A DNA stretch of 47,784 nt from Methanomassiliicoccales archaeon (GCA_038740345.1 JAVYMA010000015.1:1-47784), one strand, 5' to 3'; positions 8,922-17,229 are shown, numbered from the stretch's first letter. Notes: a model not told the origin generated them from the letters alone. Numbers and translations: made by a program.

Positions 8922-10037
8922 ATGAATGGAGTAGATGACACAGAGAATCTGCGGAGATTGCAGAAGGCCATGATGACTTGCACCTATTGCGGCTTCTGCA
9001 AATCCGTTTGCCCTACTTACGAGGGAATAGGCTGGGACACCAGTGTCGCGAGGGGAAGGATAATCCTATCCTACGGCCTCCTCATGAGAGAGATAGACTC
9101 TGATGCAAGCGTGATGAAGAGTTTGTATCAATGTACCACCTGCAAGGAGTGCGAGCGTCGCTGTCCCTCAGGCATAGAAGTGGTGGATATTGTAGAGAGC
9201 GCCCGGAGGGCTCTGATAGCCAGTGGCAAAGTATTGCCTCCACACCAGCGGGTGATACAGAACGTTAGGAATTTCGGCAATCCCTATTCTGAGAGCAGGC
9301 GTGTCCAGGAGATCATCGGGGAGGGAGATAGAGGAGCTGAGCTGGGGTATTTTGCAGGCTGCACCGCAGCATATCGTAACACCAACATCGCCCTCGCCAC
9401 CACATCAATACTTAGGAAGATGAAAGAGAGGTTCGTGGTCACCGACGCTGGATGCTGTGGTAGCGTGCTACAACGTATCGGTCTCAGCGGAGATGAAATC
9501 AAGGCTGTGATGGAGAGGAACGTGGAAGGGATTACCGCCAGAGGTGTGAATGAGGTGGTGTTCTCGTGTGCTGGCTGCTACCGAATGTTCAAAGAGGAGT
9601 ATCCTCGGCACGTTAAGGTAGATTTCAAAGTGAAGCATGTGACTGAGTTCCTAGCTGAGAGAGACGTGAAAATTAGGCCTTTTCAGGGCAAGCTGACTTA
9701 CCACGACCCTTGTCATCTCGGTCGTCACATGGGAGTGTATGACGCTCCAAGGAGAATTTTAGCCCGGATCCCAAAAGCGGAAGTAATAGAGATGCAAAGA
9801 CATAGAGAGACAGCACGATGCTGCGGTGGTGGCGGAGGGGTGCGATCGGCTTTCCCAGAATTATCAGAGCAGATAGCCGCTCAGAGAATGAAGGAAGCAA
9901 GCTTCGCGGACGTTTTGACAACCACTTGTCCTTTTTGCGTGAACAATCTCAGCAGAGGAAGAGATCTCTGCGCCAGCCGCACCCAGGTCCTGGATCTTAT
10001 GGAGTTCCTGGAGCCATTGGTCGAGGAGAGGACATGA
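8922..10037 (+). CDS. Fe-S oxidoreductase subunit (GlpC/HdrD/GlcF-like)
   Basis: A 371-residue cytosolic protein with two N-terminal [4Fe-4S] motifs, CTYCGFCKSVCP (residues 20-31) and CTTCKECERRCP, then two CCG domains: CCGS in the first, and C-x-n-CCGGGGG in the second, the latter binding a non-cubane or [4Fe-4S] cluster in heterodisulfide reductase HdrB/HdrD. Such proteins carry electrons between 2-hydroxyacid dehydrogenases and quinone, thiol or heterodisulfide acceptors. It follows larA by 3 nt and overlaps folP by 4 nt (ATGA), so all three form one operon. With LarA as neighbour, a role in oxidising a hydroxyacid is a reasonable inference, but no flavin (GlcD-type) subunit is encoded here. 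Confidence 0.85.
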   Translation: MNGVDDTENLRRLQKAMMTCTYCGFCKSVCPTYEGIGWDTSVARGRIILSYGLLMREIDSDASVMKSLYQCTTCKECERRCPSGIEVVDIVESARRALIASGKVLPPHQRVIQNVRNFGNPYSESRRVQEIIGEGDRGAELGYFAGCTAAYRNTNIALATTSILRKMKERFVVTDAGCCGSVLQRIGLSGDEIKAVMERNVEGITARGVNEVVFSCAGCYRMFKEEYPRHVKVDFKVKHVTEFLAERDVKIRPFQGKLTYHDPCHLGRHMGVYDAPRRILARIPKAEVIEMQRHRETARCCGGGGGVRSAFPELSEQIAAQRMKEASFADVLTTTCPFCVNNLSRGRDLCASRTQVLDLMEFLEPLVEERT

Positions 10038-11206
10038 TCGTTCGCTTGCGCAACTATTCTAATATCGAGGAGGCGAAGAGGGAATGGAAGAGGCTCGGCC
10101 TCCCAGATGTGGCTGAATCGGAAATAGATCTATATGCTCTGAGCTTCTTCTTCGTGGAGAGCAGGGACGCGGCTGACTTGGACTCCCTTTCTTGCGTTGT
10201 GGAAGAGCTTGGAGGAGATGCCTTCAGGTTCTCTGCTGGTGGTCTAGAAAGGGCGATGCTGGTATTCGAGCATGGGGTGCTTCAGAATCCATCTTGCCTT
10301 TCTCCCGTAGAGGACCGACTTCGTCCTTTGTGGGATTCATTGTCTCATTATCTATCACCCAAACCCAAGCTATGGAAATTTGCAGGTGGTGAACTGGAAC
10401 TCAGCGCTCCGTTGGTGATGGGGATATTAAACGTCACCCCTGACTCCTTCTCTGACGGCGGTCTGTACCTAAGTAAAGAGGACGCGGTGCGCAGGGCACT
10501 AGAGATGGAAGCGGAGGGGGCCTCGATAATCGATGTGGGAGGAGAGAGCACTCGTCCCTATGCTAAGATGGTGACTCTGGAGGAAGAAATGAAGAGGGTG
10601 CTGCCGGTGGTGGAGGAACTGGTGGACCGCCTCCGTGTACCAATCTCTGTGGACACCAGGCGTCATCAGGTAGCTAAAGCAGCTCTGGAGGCCGGGGCCA
10701 GCATAATAAATGATGTGGAAGGGCTGAGGGATGCGAGAATGGCTGAGGTTGTGGCCGATGCGCGGGCGGGGGTAGTTTTGATGCACATGCAAGGCCAGCC
10801 TGAGAGCATGCAGGATGACCCTAGATATGTGGATGTAATCGGTGACATATCGCTGTTTCTGAAGGAGAGAATGCAGGCAGCCAGGGCAATAGGTGTCAGA
10901 GAGGATGCCATGGTCATAGATCCTGGCATCGGTTTTGGAAAGGATTTGAACCACAATCTGCAAATAGTGATGCGATTGCGTGAATTACGCTGCCTAGGCC
11001 GGCCCATATTGCTAGGCGCCTCTCGCAAGAGTTTCATCGGTAAGGTGCTTGGAGTAGAGCCCAAGGATCGTAAGGAGGGAAGCCTGGCCATCGCCACCGT
11101 AGCCATGATGCATGGGGCTGACATCATCCGTGCTCATGACGTGAAGGAAACAGTCATGGTGGCCAAGATGATCGACGCAGTCAGAAGGGCCGATTCGTAT
11201 GGTTGA
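10034..11206 (+). CDS. folP: Dihydropteroate synthase with N-terminal extension
   Basis: The ATG at 10034 overlaps the TGA of the Fe-S gene (ATGA), giving 390 residues; the same frame is open further upstream but only inside the preceding gene. Residues about 130-385 are a TIM-barrel DHPS: MGILNVTPDSFSDGG, IDVGGESTRP, INDVEGLRD, VLMHMQGQPESMQ, DPGIGFGKD and LLGASRKSF are all textbook positions for pterin pyrophosphate and p-aminobenzoate binding. The first 120 or so residues are an extra domain not seen in bacterial FolP. The protein makes a dihydropteroate-type precursor of folate or a methanopterin-like cofactor. Operon partners LarA and the Fe-S protein are metabolically unrelated at first sight. 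Confidence 0.93.
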   Translation: MIVRLRNYSNIEEAKREWKRLGLPDVAESEIDLYALSFFFVESRDAADLDSLSCVVEELGGDAFRFSAGGLERAMLVFEHGVLQNPSCLSPVEDRLRPLWDSLSHYLSPKPKLWKFAGGELELSAPLVMGILNVTPDSFSDGGLYLSKEDAVRRALEMEAEGASIIDVGGESTRPYAKMVTLEEEMKRVLPVVEELVDRLRVPISVDTRRHQVAKAALEAGASIINDVEGLRDARMAEVVADARAGVVLMHMQGQPESMQDDPRYVDVIGDISLFLKERMQAARAIGVREDAMVIDPGIGFGKDLNHNLQIVMRLRELRCLGRPILLGASRKSFIGKVLGVEPKDRKEGSLAIATVAMMHGADIIRAHDVKETVMVAKMIDAVRRADSYG

Positions 11207-11327
11207 GTGCATCAGAGCGAAATCAAATTCGAGATCATCATGATGCTCGATTAAGATGGCATGGGAATAAAATCGCTAAGCCTAAGTAGTGCAAGGCTGG
11301 CATGAGTGGATCCGAAATTTAGAAGAT

Positions 11328-11369
11328 AAAAAAATTGGCTTGGGGCGCGAAAAGTCCCGCTCCAGCCAA
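11328..11369 (-). terminator. Candidate transcription terminator of bioY
   Basis: Read on the minus strand, a hairpin with arms at 11358-11369 and 11335-11347 (6 bp, one bulged T, then 6 more bp including a G-T pair, around a loop of about 10 nt) is followed immediately by seven T residues (11334-11328). It lies about 70 nt after the bioY stop. The hairpin-plus-T-run layout fits a terminator; archaea mainly need the T-run. The same stretch would act weakly, if at all, for folP on the other strand. Confidence 0.5.
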
Positions 11370-11441
11370 ATTCCTCTCCAAAGGAAAATTTCGCAGCCTT
11401 TCTCTCTACGATGAATTTCCTTTTCCTATGTACGCTTTTCC

Positions 11442-12032
11442 TTATGTCGGCCTGGGCGTAATCCCATATACGATGGAGGAGGCGATAATCACCTTGAGCG
11501 CATCCACCGCTAGGAAAGGCAGGATTCCTATATAGACAGCTTTAATCAGGTTAATCCCTAGAAGAGCGCTTAACCACCAAGAACCCATGATCAATATGAT
11601 TGCCTCACCTAGGATCATCAATCCTAAGATCTGCATGAAGGACCATTCTCTGCGTCTCTGAGCGAATTCACCTATAATGATCGTGGCTGCCAGAAAACCG
11701 AAGAGGTATCCTGCCGTCAAACCAGTCAATGCAGATATACCACTTCCGGCACTGAACCAGCCCATTATCGAGCCGAGGACGAGATATGTACCCGTGCTTA
11801 CCACGCCGAATCTACCCAATATGAAACCTGCCACCAAAACCACTAGCACTTGTCCGGTGAAAGGAACGGGAGTGAAAGGAAGATAGATGCGCAGCTGGGC
11901 GGCTAATCCCATCAAGGCGACGAAAAAGAGACTTACTACCAATAGCTCTACGAATCCTGCTTTTTCACGCCATTCGAACAAATGGTTAGCGTATAGATTT
12001 CTACGTCTTTCGAAGGCCCACAAGGATGGCAT
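11442..12032 (-). CDS. bioY: BioY-family biotin transporter (ECF S component)
   Basis: A 196-residue membrane protein with about six hydrophobic helices. The family signature is clear: QLRIYLPFTPVPFTGQVL (residues about 46-63) with the P-F-T-P-V-P-x-T-G-Q core, GSIMGWFSAG, then TAGYLFGFL and a C-terminal VDALKVIIA. BioY binds biotin in the membrane, working alone or with an energy-coupling ATPase pair. No ecfA/ecfT or biotin-synthesis genes are in the window, so it either works solo or uses shared components encoded elsewhere. A perfect 7-bp palindrome sits just upstream (12057-12073), a position suiting a repressor operator. The N-terminal 30 residues are more hydrophilic than usual. Confidence 0.9.
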   Translation of the reverse strand: MPSLWAFERRRNLYANHLFEWREKAGFVELLVVSLFFVALMGLAAQLRIYLPFTPVPFTGQVLVVLVAGFILGRFGVVSTGTYLVLGSIMGWFSAGSGISALTGLTAGYLFGFLAATIIIGEFAQRRREWSFMQILGLMILGEAIILIMGSWWLSALLGINLIKAVYIGILPFLAVDALKVIIASSIVYGITPRPT

Positions 12033-12056
12033 CGGAAACCGATAATGCGCCTCCTT

Positions 12057-12073
12057 ATGATAAACATTATCAT
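12057..12073. promoter_or_regulatory. Palindrome upstream of bioY, candidate operator
   Basis: ATGATAA-ACA-TTATCAT is a perfect 7-bp inverted repeat with a 3-nt spacer, lying 25-41 nt upstream of the bioY start codon, where TBP/TFB or a repressor would bind. It does not match the bacterial BirA consensus (TTGTAAACC with its inverted partner). A 7+7 palindrome of this size is expected a few times by chance in 48 kb, so only its position speaks for it. Confidence 0.3.
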
Positions 12074-12244
12074 GACAACACGGCCCATCAGCTAACTCTC
12101 ATGACAGAATTTTAGAAATCTCGCTCTCTAATCGTACGTCACAAACTCCTAACGTGCTCTTTCGACGAAAGGATATCCCTTGCCTAAAATATGAAGCGAA
12201 CCTGCGTGCAAAGCTTTTGTATTCCCCTCTTGATTCGTCTCATC

Positions 12245-12661
12245 ATGTGGAAGGTTTTGGGCGAGGAAACAGTATTACCATCGATAGGGGATGTTTGGGT
12301 GAAGCGCATGGTGGAGCTCTCCAAACGCAGGAAGGAGGGCGACCGTTTCGTCAGCATGCTAGCGGATGCGGAGGTGCGCTATCACTTCGATGCAGTACGC
12401 GAGGTCAACACTTTCACTGTCCAACTTCCTCCGAAATACGGGAAGGAGGATGTGGAGTTCATGCGCAGTTATGTCCAGCGGGTGAACAAATCAATCAAGT
12501 TCCCGGTTATGGAATTCGGGGGTGAGGAGCAAAGATGCGCTATCATAATATCAGCTGATGTGGAGGAGGACGACTATGCCTGGAGAAGGGCGCATCGCAG
12601 CGATTACTTCCGTTGGGTGGAGGAACAGTATAAGGCTAAAAAGGAAAAAGAAGACTTCTGA
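12245..12661 (+). CDS. Uncharacterised soluble protein
   Basis: I do not recognise this family. From the ATG at 12245 it gives 138 residues; an ATG at 12191 in the same frame would add 18 residues (with a Cys-rich hydrophobic start) and cannot be excluded. The composition is convincingly that of a real protein: alternating charged and hydrophobic residues, an N-terminal helix rich in Arg/Lys/Glu (KRMVELSKRRKEGDR), a middle beta-like part (VNTFTVQLPPKY) and an acidic to basic C-terminus (VEEDDYAWRRAHRSDYF ... KAKKEKEDF). No signal peptide or membrane helix. It stands alone, divergent from bioY and followed by a gene-free stretch. No clear Shine-Dalgarno sequence. Confidence 0.6.
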   Translation: MWKVLGEETVLPSIGDVWVKRMVELSKRRKEGDRFVSMLADAEVRYHFDAVREVNTFTVQLPPKYGKEDVEFMRSYVQRVNKSIKFPVMEFGGEEQRCAIIISADVEEDDYAWRRAHRSDYFRWVEEQYKAKKEKEDF

Positions 12662-13447
12662 TCATCGGCAACAGTTCAATCGATTGATGAAGGCAACAAA
12701 ATCCTCATGACCTGCCTAGTATCTCCTCGGTGACAAAAGCATAGAAAATAAAAGTTCGATAAACCTCAACTATCAGGCATTAAGAGATAAAGGGAGAGCA
12801 TCTTTGGGCTTGGTCCTCCCTTGCTCACACTGACTCGTTTTAGTGGGGGCAAGCACCTCAGGGAGATCGCATATTACTTCGAGAATAGAGGACAAAAGGT
12901 TCTCGCTTCGTAGAACTCTGCTTAGCTTTTTTCAGCATTTATGGCCTAATGGATGAATCGGATATCGTATACCTGGCAAAAGGCGTTCCGAAAGGCTCGA
13001 TGGCGTCTCTGTGTAGCAGTGGAACTTGTCTTCTTTTGGACACATTCGCGACAACGTGATCATAGGAACTGGCGTTGGAAATGCTTCCCTTTGCTTGGGT
13101 TGCATCCTATTATTGGAAAAGGACGGTAACTTAGTGGCGTCTCCAGAACTAGATTTTGTGGAATACGCCTTTACGGCTCACTATCAACCCATATGGATTT
13201 TCAATTAGAGCATTTTTCACCACAGGCCAGATCTTTGCATGCTATGCGAAAAAGTGATGATCTTCTTTCCCAGAGGCTTTTTATTATCAGTGATATGACG
13301 AAATTACAAGAGGGGAAGAAATTTTAGGTGTTTGGATGGATCCAATTTTACCTCAGGCTTAAATCGGTGCAAGTAAGAGTAAAAAGCCAACGCGCAAGGA
13401 TGACACATCATGCATTATGCATCCAATTATTTTATTGTTCAATGGTC
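12662..13447. other. Gene-free stretch, possibly decayed coding sequence
   Basis: No intact gene of convincing size is present in these 786 nt. On the plus strand, three short frames that look protein-like but are unconnected follow each other: one containing GGKHLREIAYYFENRGQK, ending near 12912; one starting at the ATG near 12951 (MDESDIVYLAKGVPKG) and ending near 13060; and one from about 13058 to 13208. Stops and frame changes separate them. This may be a decayed gene, but no family was recognised, so it is only a suspicion. No tRNA, hairpin array or repeat was seen. Confidence 0.3.
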
Positions 13448-15181
13448 TCACCGGCCTACATTCATTGGCTTCTCCTTATCCAACAGTTGGAATACTCCAC
13501 CAATTATGAGCAAGATTCCAGCCAAGGCCATAAGAAAAGCGCCTATTCCTATGGACCAGCGCAAGGAGGCATATCCATAACCCGGGAAATTTAGCGTTTC
13601 TTCGCCGCCCAAAGGATTGGAGGCCATAGCCTGGGTAATCACTTCTACATCAGGGGTCATTTGCACTGGCGCCGAACTGGGCAGAGCCATAAGGATGGAC
13701 CCGAGTGAAATCACTATCAGAAATGTGATAATTAGGGGAAGCAGGAGATTAACCCCTCTCGCAGCGTACTTGCGCGCCGCTTTCTTTCGGCTCACGGCAA
13801 CCAATGAGAAACAGAAAGTCATCAAGCTGATGATAACCAGGAGGCCAAAGGGGATGGGAAGCGAACCTACCTGCATCAACCCTCCTTTGGGGTCCAACGC
13901 GTTTATCTGCAGGCCTGTGGAACCGCTTACCGATACCATGGTGATCCAACCACCTGTCTGGAAATCAGCATAGTCAGCATTGAGCTCTGCCGTGTAATAG
14001 GGGAAGAAAGCGGAAACCAAACCTACGACTAATCCTATCAGAGCCAGCATATTCCCAATCGACCGGTAGCTCTTGCCTTTGAAATCGAAGAGCCTTATGA
14101 AAGGTGGTTGTATGTGATTCCTCTTTATCTTGCGCATGGCCAAGGCCACATAGGCGACAAATGGTATGGCGATCACGGCCAGGTATATCCATACGAAATA
14201 GTAGAAAGGAAGGGAAATGGCTAAGAATTGCTCCGTCACCTCGCTGCGGCTCTGTCCCCAGGATAGCCCCTCCCACATGCCCCCATCCTCTCTGAATCCT
14301 GGGCCTGGAGGTCCTCTCCTGCCCATGAATCCGTCTGCCACATTACCCCATTCGCCCCAGGCGCCAGCGAAATCGATCCATCCCTGTTCCGCAGGCCTAT
14401 TGCCCACTCCCTTATCACCTAAAAGTATGAGCTCATATCTGGAATCATCTGGACGGAGGATTTTGCCATTCTGCCCTACTTCGTCCCGAGCGAACTCCAA
14501 GAAACCCTGCCAGTAGCGTAAATAATTAGCATGAGACCCTTTGGCCACGTACACTTTGAGGTGTTCCCCCTCCTTTTCGATCAAAGACCAATCCCCTCTC
14601 TGACCGTAGTTATGCTGGCTATAGGCCGCAAATATCGGTTGTAAACTCACGGCATCCAGCACCACCTCAACCATCTCCCAGTCTCCCTCGTGATTATTGT
14701 AAGTCCCTTGGTTGAAGACGTAGAAGGTCCAGTACTGAACCAAAAAGTAATCACCACTACGGCTGACATGGCAATAGATGGTGTAATTCAGTCTTTCTTT
14801 TTCTTGCTCATATTTTTCTATCGCCTTAGTGTCATGTATCGTCCCTGTGAGGTCATCGAGATAGTAGTTCCCTGAAGGGTCGTTAAATGACTGCAAGTCC
14901 GCGGCCGTCAAGGGTGGTGATTTGATCAAGATCGAGCTGTTTCCTACGCTGGCATTAAGATTGCAATTGCTGAGGAAGTATTCCACTTTCACGGGGAACA
15001 CTCTTTCGTCTTTATGGAAATAGTAAATCGGAGCGAATCTCTGCATGAGCTCCCTTTCTTGGTCCTCACCTATGCCATCCCCATCCTCTGCGGCTCTAGC
15101 CACATCCACGGTGCACAAGGGCAGCATAATGACAGAGAACAAAATGAATGTCGCAACCATGATCCTGAATGTGTGGGACAT
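13448..15181 (-). CDS. Vps62-like domain membrane protein
   Basis: About 577 residues from the ATG at 15181 (a GTG lies one codon upstream). Residues 1-30 are a signal peptide (ending about VDVARAAED). Residues about 40-290 resemble the Vps62/DUF946 family: FAPIYYFHKDERVFPVKVEY, then NNHEGDWEMVEVVLD and YVAKGSHANYLRYW, which are the conserved positions of that beta-rich fold. The C-terminal half has about five membrane helices (around residues 325-345, 375-400, 445-470, 480-505 and 545-570). So the Vps62-like domain would sit outside the cell, anchored by a helical membrane part. The function of archaeal members is unknown. Standing alone between a gene-free stretch and a ferredoxin gene. Confidence 0.75.
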   Translation of the reverse strand: MSHTFRIMVATFILFSVIMLPLCTVDVARAAEDGDGIGEDQERELMQRFAPIYYFHKDERVFPVKVEYFLSNCNLNASVGNSSILIKSPPLTAADLQSFNDPSGNYYLDDLTGTIHDTKAIEKYEQEKERLNYTIYCHVSRSGDYFLVQYWTFYVFNQGTYNNHEGDWEMVEVVLDAVSLQPIFAAYSQHNYGQRGDWSLIEKEGEHLKVYVAKGSHANYLRYWQGFLEFARDEVGQNGKILRPDDSRYELILLGDKGVGNRPAEQGWIDFAGAWGEWGNVADGFMGRRGPPGPGFREDGGMWEGLSWGQSRSEVTEQFLAISLPFYYFVWIYLAVIAIPFVAYVALAMRKIKRNHIQPPFIRLFDFKGKSYRSIGNMLALIGLVVGLVSAFFPYYTAELNADYADFQTGGWITMVSVSGSTGLQINALDPKGGLMQVGSLPIPFGLLVIISLMTFCFSLVAVSRKKAARKYAARGVNLLLPLIITFLIVISLGSILMALPSSAPVQMTPDVEVITQAMASNPLGGEETLNFPGYGYASLRWSIGIGAFLMALAGILLIIGGVFQLLDKEKPMNVGR

Positions 15182-15357
15182 CACGACCCCCCGCAGGTCA
15201 TGCTATTATTGGCGAATAAATATTCTCTTACTGCAAAACATGTTTTGAATGGAATAGCAACGATTGATTATGAAACAACTCATATGGATGAGTTCAGTAG
15301 GATTCGCTCGCCTCATCCGCATTTATTTTGTATGTAGTTACTGGTGATTTTGTGCAC

Positions 15358-16065
15358 TCAATTCGCATTTCCTTTAATCAAAGTGCCATCAATATCGATG
15401 ACAACCTCATCCAAAGGCACATTCTTGCCAGACCGCTCCACGGCTTTTTTGACGATAGTGATTAGGCCACCGCAGCAGGGCACCTTCATTCGCACCACTT
15501 TAACATCCTTTATATCGTTATGTGCCAATATTTGACTCAATTTGGATGCTCCATTTTCTACATCTGAAAGTTTGGGACAGTAGATGATTGTGGCTCGCCC
15601 TTGAATGAAGTCTGGATGCATGGCTGCATATGCGAAAGCGCTACAGTCGGCAGCTAACAGCAATCTTGTGTTTTTAAAGTATAGGGCATCAGGATGAGCC
15701 AAATCGAGCTGAATAGGCCAATTTGAGAGCTGTGCACCCTGTCTGTCGGCGCAAAATCGCATCTCCTCTGGAGAAATAGTTAAGGGAGTAGAGCCAGGGC
15801 ATGGGGTCCTTTTCATGCTTTCGTGTCTGTGTTTGACGCTTTTCTCATCGAATGGCTTGGCCTCACGCTCTATGATGTACAAAGCACCTTCAGGACAATT
15901 CTCTATACAAGCACCTAGACCATCGCATAACACATCACTCACGACCTTGGCCTTTCCATGGATAATTTCAATAGCTCCTTCAGCGCATGCTATTACACAT
16001 CTGCCGCAACCATTGCACTTTCCCTCATTAATCTCTATTATTTTCCTTCTCACCAATTCTTGCAC
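15358..16065 (-). CDS. 4Fe-4S ferredoxin-domain protein
   Basis: A 235-residue cytosolic protein starting with GTG at 16065. The N-terminal 70 residues form a two-cluster ferredoxin domain. The first motif CNGCGRCVIACAEG has all four cysteines; the second reads CDGLGACIENCPEG, in which the usual second Cys is Leu, so this site can hold at most a [3Fe-4S] cluster or a cluster with a foreign ligand. The remaining 150 residues contain LAADCSAFAYAAM, IIYCPKL and MKVPCCGGLITI, with conserved-looking Cys that may bind another cluster. This layout occurs in widespread anaerobe proteins of unknown role. It diverges from a rhodanese with 96 nt between, which hints at sulfur or redox metabolism. Confidence 0.8.
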   Translation of the reverse strand: MQELVRRKIIEINEGKCNGCGRCVIACAEGAIEIIHGKAKVVSDVLCDGLGACIENCPEGALYIIEREAKPFDEKSVKHRHESMKRTPCPGSTPLTISPEEMRFCADRQGAQLSNWPIQLDLAHPDALYFKNTRLLLAADCSAFAYAAMHPDFIQGRATIIYCPKLSDVENGASKLSQILAHNDIKDVKVVRMKVPCCGGLITIVKKAVERSGKNVPLDEVVIDIDGTLIKGNAN

Positions 16066-16161
16066 CGCAAGAAGATTTAGGTCCCTTGATATTTAATTGT
16101 AAAGATGGCAAGATGAGTGAAGGGCTATGATTAACCATGGGGACTGATTTGAGGGGATGAA

Positions 16162-17013
16162 ATGGAAGATCGCAGAATAGAATGGGTTTCTAGCAAGTGG
16201 TTGATGGATAATTTGGACGAAGAGTTGAAAATCATTGATTGTCAGCCTAATGTGCATGACTATGTACGTAGGCACATTCCCGGCGCAGCTTACCTAGCGG
16301 AAGAGAACCTGAGAATTATGCAAGACAGCATTCCTCATCGATGGCTAGAGGGGCAGATGGCGGCCAAGATATTCTCTCAATTAGGTTTGAGCAATGACAT
16401 ACCGGTGGTTGTATACACCAGCATAAAACCCGCGGTCCCTACAGGAGATGGTGTTCCCCAAAGCATGATAGCTTATTCCCTTGTCCGTTATGGGCATAAG
16501 AAAGTCTTGATATTGGATGGAGGATTGGATGAGTGGCTTAAGAACGGTGGTCAAACTACTCAAACACTACCTAAAATAAAAAAGGGTGATTTCAGACCGA
16601 TGATTGACACCAGTCTTCCTATGACTTATGTAGAGTTCATTTCAAGAAAAGATGGTGAAGATGTAATTCACATAGATTCTAGATCTGGAGAGCAGTATGA
16701 GGGTGAATCTGTCTGGTCTAAGAAGGGGCATATACCGGGGTCTATAAACATTCCATGGTCGAGTTCCTTTCAACCACACAACCTTGCGCTGCTTCGGCCT
16801 AAAGAAGAAATCATCGAGATCTTTTCCCAATCAAGAGTAGTTCCAGAAAAAGAGATCATATGTCATTGCGGTACTGGCCGCAAAGCGGCGGCACAACTCG
16901 TCGTGCTGAGATGGCTTTTAGGCTATCCCCGAGTAAGGCTTTTTGAGGGTTCATTTACTGAGTGGTGCAGATATGAAGAGAATGAAACGGTGATTGGGTT
17001 TAGGCCGCGATGA
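16162..17013 (+). CDS. Tandem-rhodanese sulfurtransferase
   Basis: A 283-residue protein with two rhodanese domains, the layout of thiosulfate/3-mercaptopyruvate sulfurtransferases. The N-terminal domain (about 5-135) has HIPGAAYLAEENL and DGGLDEWLKNGG but lacks the active Cys (VYTSIKP at the loop position), as is normal for the inactive first domain. The C-terminal domain (about 150-280) has HIDSRSGEQYEG, HIPGSINIPW and the active-site loop CHCGTGRKAA, whose second Cys fits the persulfide-carrying residue, then LFEGSFTEW. It would transfer sulfane sulfur to cyanide, thiols or a biosynthetic acceptor. GGGGATGA lies ahead of the ATG. Divergent neighbour is the ferredoxin-domain protein. Confidence 0.9.
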   Translation: MEDRRIEWVSSKWLMDNLDEELKIIDCQPNVHDYVRRHIPGAAYLAEENLRIMQDSIPHRWLEGQMAAKIFSQLGLSNDIPVVVYTSIKPAVPTGDGVPQSMIAYSLVRYGHKKVLILDGGLDEWLKNGGQTTQTLPKIKKGDFRPMIDTSLPMTYVEFISRKDGEDVIHIDSRSGEQYEGESVWSKKGHIPGSINIPWSSSFQPHNLALLRPKEEIIEIFSQSRVVPEKEIICHCGTGRKAAAQLVVLRWLLGYPRVRLFEGSFTEWCRYEENETVIGFRPR

Positions 17014-17124
17014 GGAAGAAGAGGTGGTCTCATGCACGTCTTAAAAATAGAATCTAGCAGAATCTAGTCAGAATTGAAAATGACCTAAATTGAAGCAATG
17101 CACAATTTTACTGGATATGCCTAG

Positions 17125-17200
17125 TGGTGGGTCTGTCCGGATTTGAACCGGAGTCACCAGCACCCCAAGCTGGAAGGATACCAAGCTACCCCACAGACCC
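17125..17200 (-). tRNA. tRNA-Pro (anticodon GGG)
   Basis: On the minus strand the molecule starts at 17200. Acceptor stem GGGTCTG pairs with CAGACCC, followed by discriminator A (17128) and an encoded CCA (17127-17125). The anticodon arm is CCAGC-TTGGGGT-GCTGG, giving anticodon GGG after U33. The T arm is TCCGG-TTCAAAT-CCGGA. There is no intron. It lies 29 nt after the rpoN stop on the same strand and could be part of the same transcript. Confidence 0.96.
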
Positions 17201-17229
17201 ACATTAATAAATTGACAATGAAAAAGGTT

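Noticed and set aside
9818-10033. Upstream extension of the dihydropteroate synthase frame by 72 codons
   Set aside because: It lies wholly within the Fe-S protein gene, and the ATG at 10034 with its ATGA overlap is the natural start.
12154-12525. Alternative 123-codon frame overlapping the unknown gene at 12245
   Set aside because: Its product is rich in Gly, Arg, His and Cys without pattern, as expected for a shadow of the frame used.
13328-13594. 88-codon plus-strand frame at the end of the Vps62-like gene
   Set aside because: Half of it is antisense to the Vps62-like protein and the composition is not protein-like.
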